A DNA stretch of 64,000 nucleotides from Komagataeibacter xylinus NBRC 15237 (GTDB lineage Bacteria; Pseudomonadota; Alphaproteobacteria; Acetobacterales; Acetobacteraceae), in NCBI RefSeq assembly GCF_001571345.1, contig NZ_BCTP01000005.1, forward strand, positions 82,746 to 146,745. The letters run 5' to 3'. The position numbers and the translations under genes were made by a program. Of this stretch, positions 62,680-64,000 are shown piece after piece. Every line of letters begins with the position of its first letter. Within the stretch, counting starts at the first letter, position 1. The notes beneath the pieces are model-generated. The model was given only the letters and a program-made list of their open reading frames with translations, did no database searches and had not been told where the DNA came from.

Positions 62680-63809
62680 CCAATTACCCTCAAAAAGTCA
62701 ATAATCGATTTCGCGCCTTTGGCCGCCGTATCTGCCGGCGGCTCAAACCCGAATGTGTCGTGTATATACTCTTTTTGCCGATCAAGGAAATTTGCATGTG
62801 ACAGGAAAGCATTGTCAAGGTCATTGCCTGCTGTTTCCACGTTTTCCAAGACCGGGCCAAGGGTCCAGCTCTCATAATTGGGGTCGCCGCGCCATGCGGC
62901 CCGGTGCGCGTTAAGGAACAGGCACGGGCGCGGTTTGATAAGAAATTCACTGACCTGACTGCTGACATCACCCAAATAGAGATCAGCGGCCATGGTATAG
63001 GTCATGTCGACGCTTTTGTCGCTGCCAAGGTCAATGATCATGTGGGGAGATCGGGTAAAAGGCGCCAGGATTTCCATGCTTTTCTCACGATTTGTATCGA
63101 AAAGCCGGTAATGCGGGGCAAAGATGAGATTATATTTTCCCTGCCGGGCAAAATATTCCAGCAATTTCATGCCAAATCGTGGCCATGAAGACAGGCTGCG
63201 ACTGAAATGCGGGTTATAGAGGACCGTGGGGCGCCCATTATCAAAAAGCGGGCGCGCCTGAACATGAAGTCGGCGCACCATGTCGAATTTGGCATAGATT
63301 CCAGTAGTATAATGGCCCTTGCGCAACGTGCCCGCATGGAGCAGCCGCTCTTCAACCTTATGGCCCGCCATCAGGATATAGTCGAATTTCCGCACATCAT
63401 TGGTAAAGCCGATGGCCCTGTCTCCGGCGCCATGTCGGGTCCAGATAAGGCGGGGATTGTGCACCCCCATCTTGCGTAAATAGAGCGAGGTGCGCTCAGG
63501 AATGACGATAGCCTGAAACTTGTTGAAATAATTCCTGTTCAGAAAAAGCACGGCCATTTTGCTCAGGGGGGTCGGCCCATGCTGCTTTATGTGGTTGCGG
63601 ATCCACCGGGGCATGGCCAGCGTATCAAAGGTAACGGAAGACTCCGGATAGAGACGCGAAAGCTGGTGAAGGCGTTCAGCGCGTTCATCTGTCAGGCTGG
63701 CAATGTGAACCCGGACATCTTTATACAGGCGCGCCATTTCCAGCGCGACCGGGAGTGAATGGAACTCCTGGTGCGGCTGGGCAATATACGGGAAAAGGAT
63801 ATGATACAC
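62676..63809 (-). CDS. CDP-glycerol glycerophosphotransferase-like (GT-B fold) protein
   Basis: 377 aa, soluble, no signal peptide. The C-terminal half has the pattern of TagB/TagF-type transferases: IFAPHYRLFD (His233) and LYLGDVSSQVSEFL (Asp281, Ser283-284), which match the conserved HP and DYSS-type motifs; TRHGAGDRA (His126) is also visible. G+C is conspicuously low (62761-62820 has 23 of 60 bases, against 43 of 60 at 62401-62460), suggesting recent acquisition. It overlaps the acyl-AMP ligase by four bases and is the first gene of that operon. A polyol- or glycerol-phosphate transfer to a lipid is the leading guess; a glycosyltransferase is the alternative. Confidence 0.65.
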   Translation of the reverse strand: MYHILFPYIAQPHQEFHSLPVALEMARLYKDVRVHIASLTDERAERLHQLSRLYPESSVTFDTLAMPRWIRNHIKQHGPTPLSKMAVLFLNRNYFNKFQAIVIPERTSLYLRKMGVHNPRLIWTRHGAGDRAIGFTNDVRKFDYILMAGHKVEERLLHAGTLRKGHYTTGIYAKFDMVRRLHVQARPLFDNGRPTVLYNPHFSRSLSSWPRFGMKLLEYFARQGKYNLIFAPHYRLFDTNREKSMEILAPFTRSPHMIIDLGSDKSVDMTYTMAADLYLGDVSSQVSEFLIKPRPCLFLNAHRAAWRGDPNYESWTLGPVLENVETAGNDLDNAFLSHANFLDRQKEYIHDTFGFEPPADTAAKGAKSIIDFLRVIG

Positions 63810-63928
63810 TTAAAGTAAGCCTGTCAGCGCGCTTAAAAACAAGATGACATAGTTCTATCCCTGTTTGCCAACCCTACAAGGAAGGTTTTGCAGGGTAGCA
63901 CAGTCTGCCACCTATAAGGGTGTGACAT

Positions 63929-63957
63929 TTAATGAAATCTGCCTTGCGATAAATCAA
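63929..63957 (-). promoter_or_regulatory. Candidate promoter of the minus-strand sphingolipid operon
   Basis: On the minus strand a TTGATT -35 (63952-63957), a 17-base spacer and CATTAA (63929-63934) lie about 120 bases upstream of the glycerophosphotransferase-like start. The region 63810-64000 is AT-rich and holds no gene. Confidence 0.3.
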
Positions 63958-64000
63958 TTCGAAGCGGAGTTAGGGCCTGTTAGGTCTTGAATAACAGAAC

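Noticed and set aside
63977..63997. Inverted repeat CTGTTA/TAACAG at the window end
   Set aside because: Only six bases per arm and cut off by the window edge; not enough to call.

Overview
This window reads as a chromosomal segment of a high-GC alphaproteobacterium, most likely an acetic acid bacterium (family Acetobacteraceae; Komagataeibacter/Gluconacetobacter-like). The reasons are the mutM-rpsT-dnaA-dnaN-recF-gyrB order, the protein sequences, and a ceramide-type lipid locus. The genus is an inference from memory. Coding density is high. I saw no tRNA, rRNA, CRISPR array, complete insertion sequence or prophage.

Layout. 1-8.1 kb: replication block mutM, rpsT, dnaA, dnaN, recF, gyrB. 8-15 kb: gph, the amino-sugar pair glmU-glmS, and a thiamin-thiazole operon thiO-thiS-thiG-thiE. 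15-20.7 kb: a Na+/H+ exchanger with a cyclic-nucleotide-binding-like tail, and a very large DUF4175 membrane protein. 20.7-24.1 kb: the operon argH / tiny LptM-like lipoprotein / lysA / DUF4175 on the minus strand, with cdd on the plus strand. 24.3-27.4 kb: N-formylglutamate amidohydrolase, aroE, coaE, dnaQ. 27.5-33.3 kb: a Mla-type lipid-transport operon led by a Cache-GAF-cyclase-like membrane protein. 34-37.4 kb: sulP and the queuosine precursor genes queE-queC-queD. 37.5-40.7 kb: bioB and sucC-sucD. 40.8-45.1 kb: a run of poorly characterised genes (ferritin-like protein, exported Dabb protein, OpuAC-like protein, methyltransferase, YdcF). 45.2-49.9 kb: fatty-acid cluster fabD-fabG-acpP-fabF-mltG. 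50-53 kb: SYLF protein, inositol monophosphatase, mmcB.

52.3-63.8 kb holds the most interesting region. One tightly overlapping minus-strand operon carries lptF, lptG, a membrane fatty-acid hydroxylase and a nucleotidyltransferase, preceded by a metallophosphatase. Divergent to it are a lipid-kinase-like gene and a degenerate nucleotidyltransferase-fold gene. A second minus-strand operon follows, with a CDP-glycerol-glycerophosphotransferase-like protein of low GC, an acyl-AMP ligase, a dedicated acyl carrier protein and serine palmitoyltransferase. Together these look like a locus for making, hydroxylating, phosphorylating and possibly exporting a ceramide-type sphingolipid. Ceramide synthase and the ketone-reducing enzyme are not in the window.

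Two parts of the Mla-type operon have lost their catalytic residues. The MlaF-position protein has no Walker A lysine, and the cyclase-like domain lacks the catalytic Asn/Arg and one metal Asp. A dispersed three-helix repeat of about 76-82 bp occurs three times, and its closing stem shows compensatory changes between two copies. All product names come from motif recognition; no database search was run.
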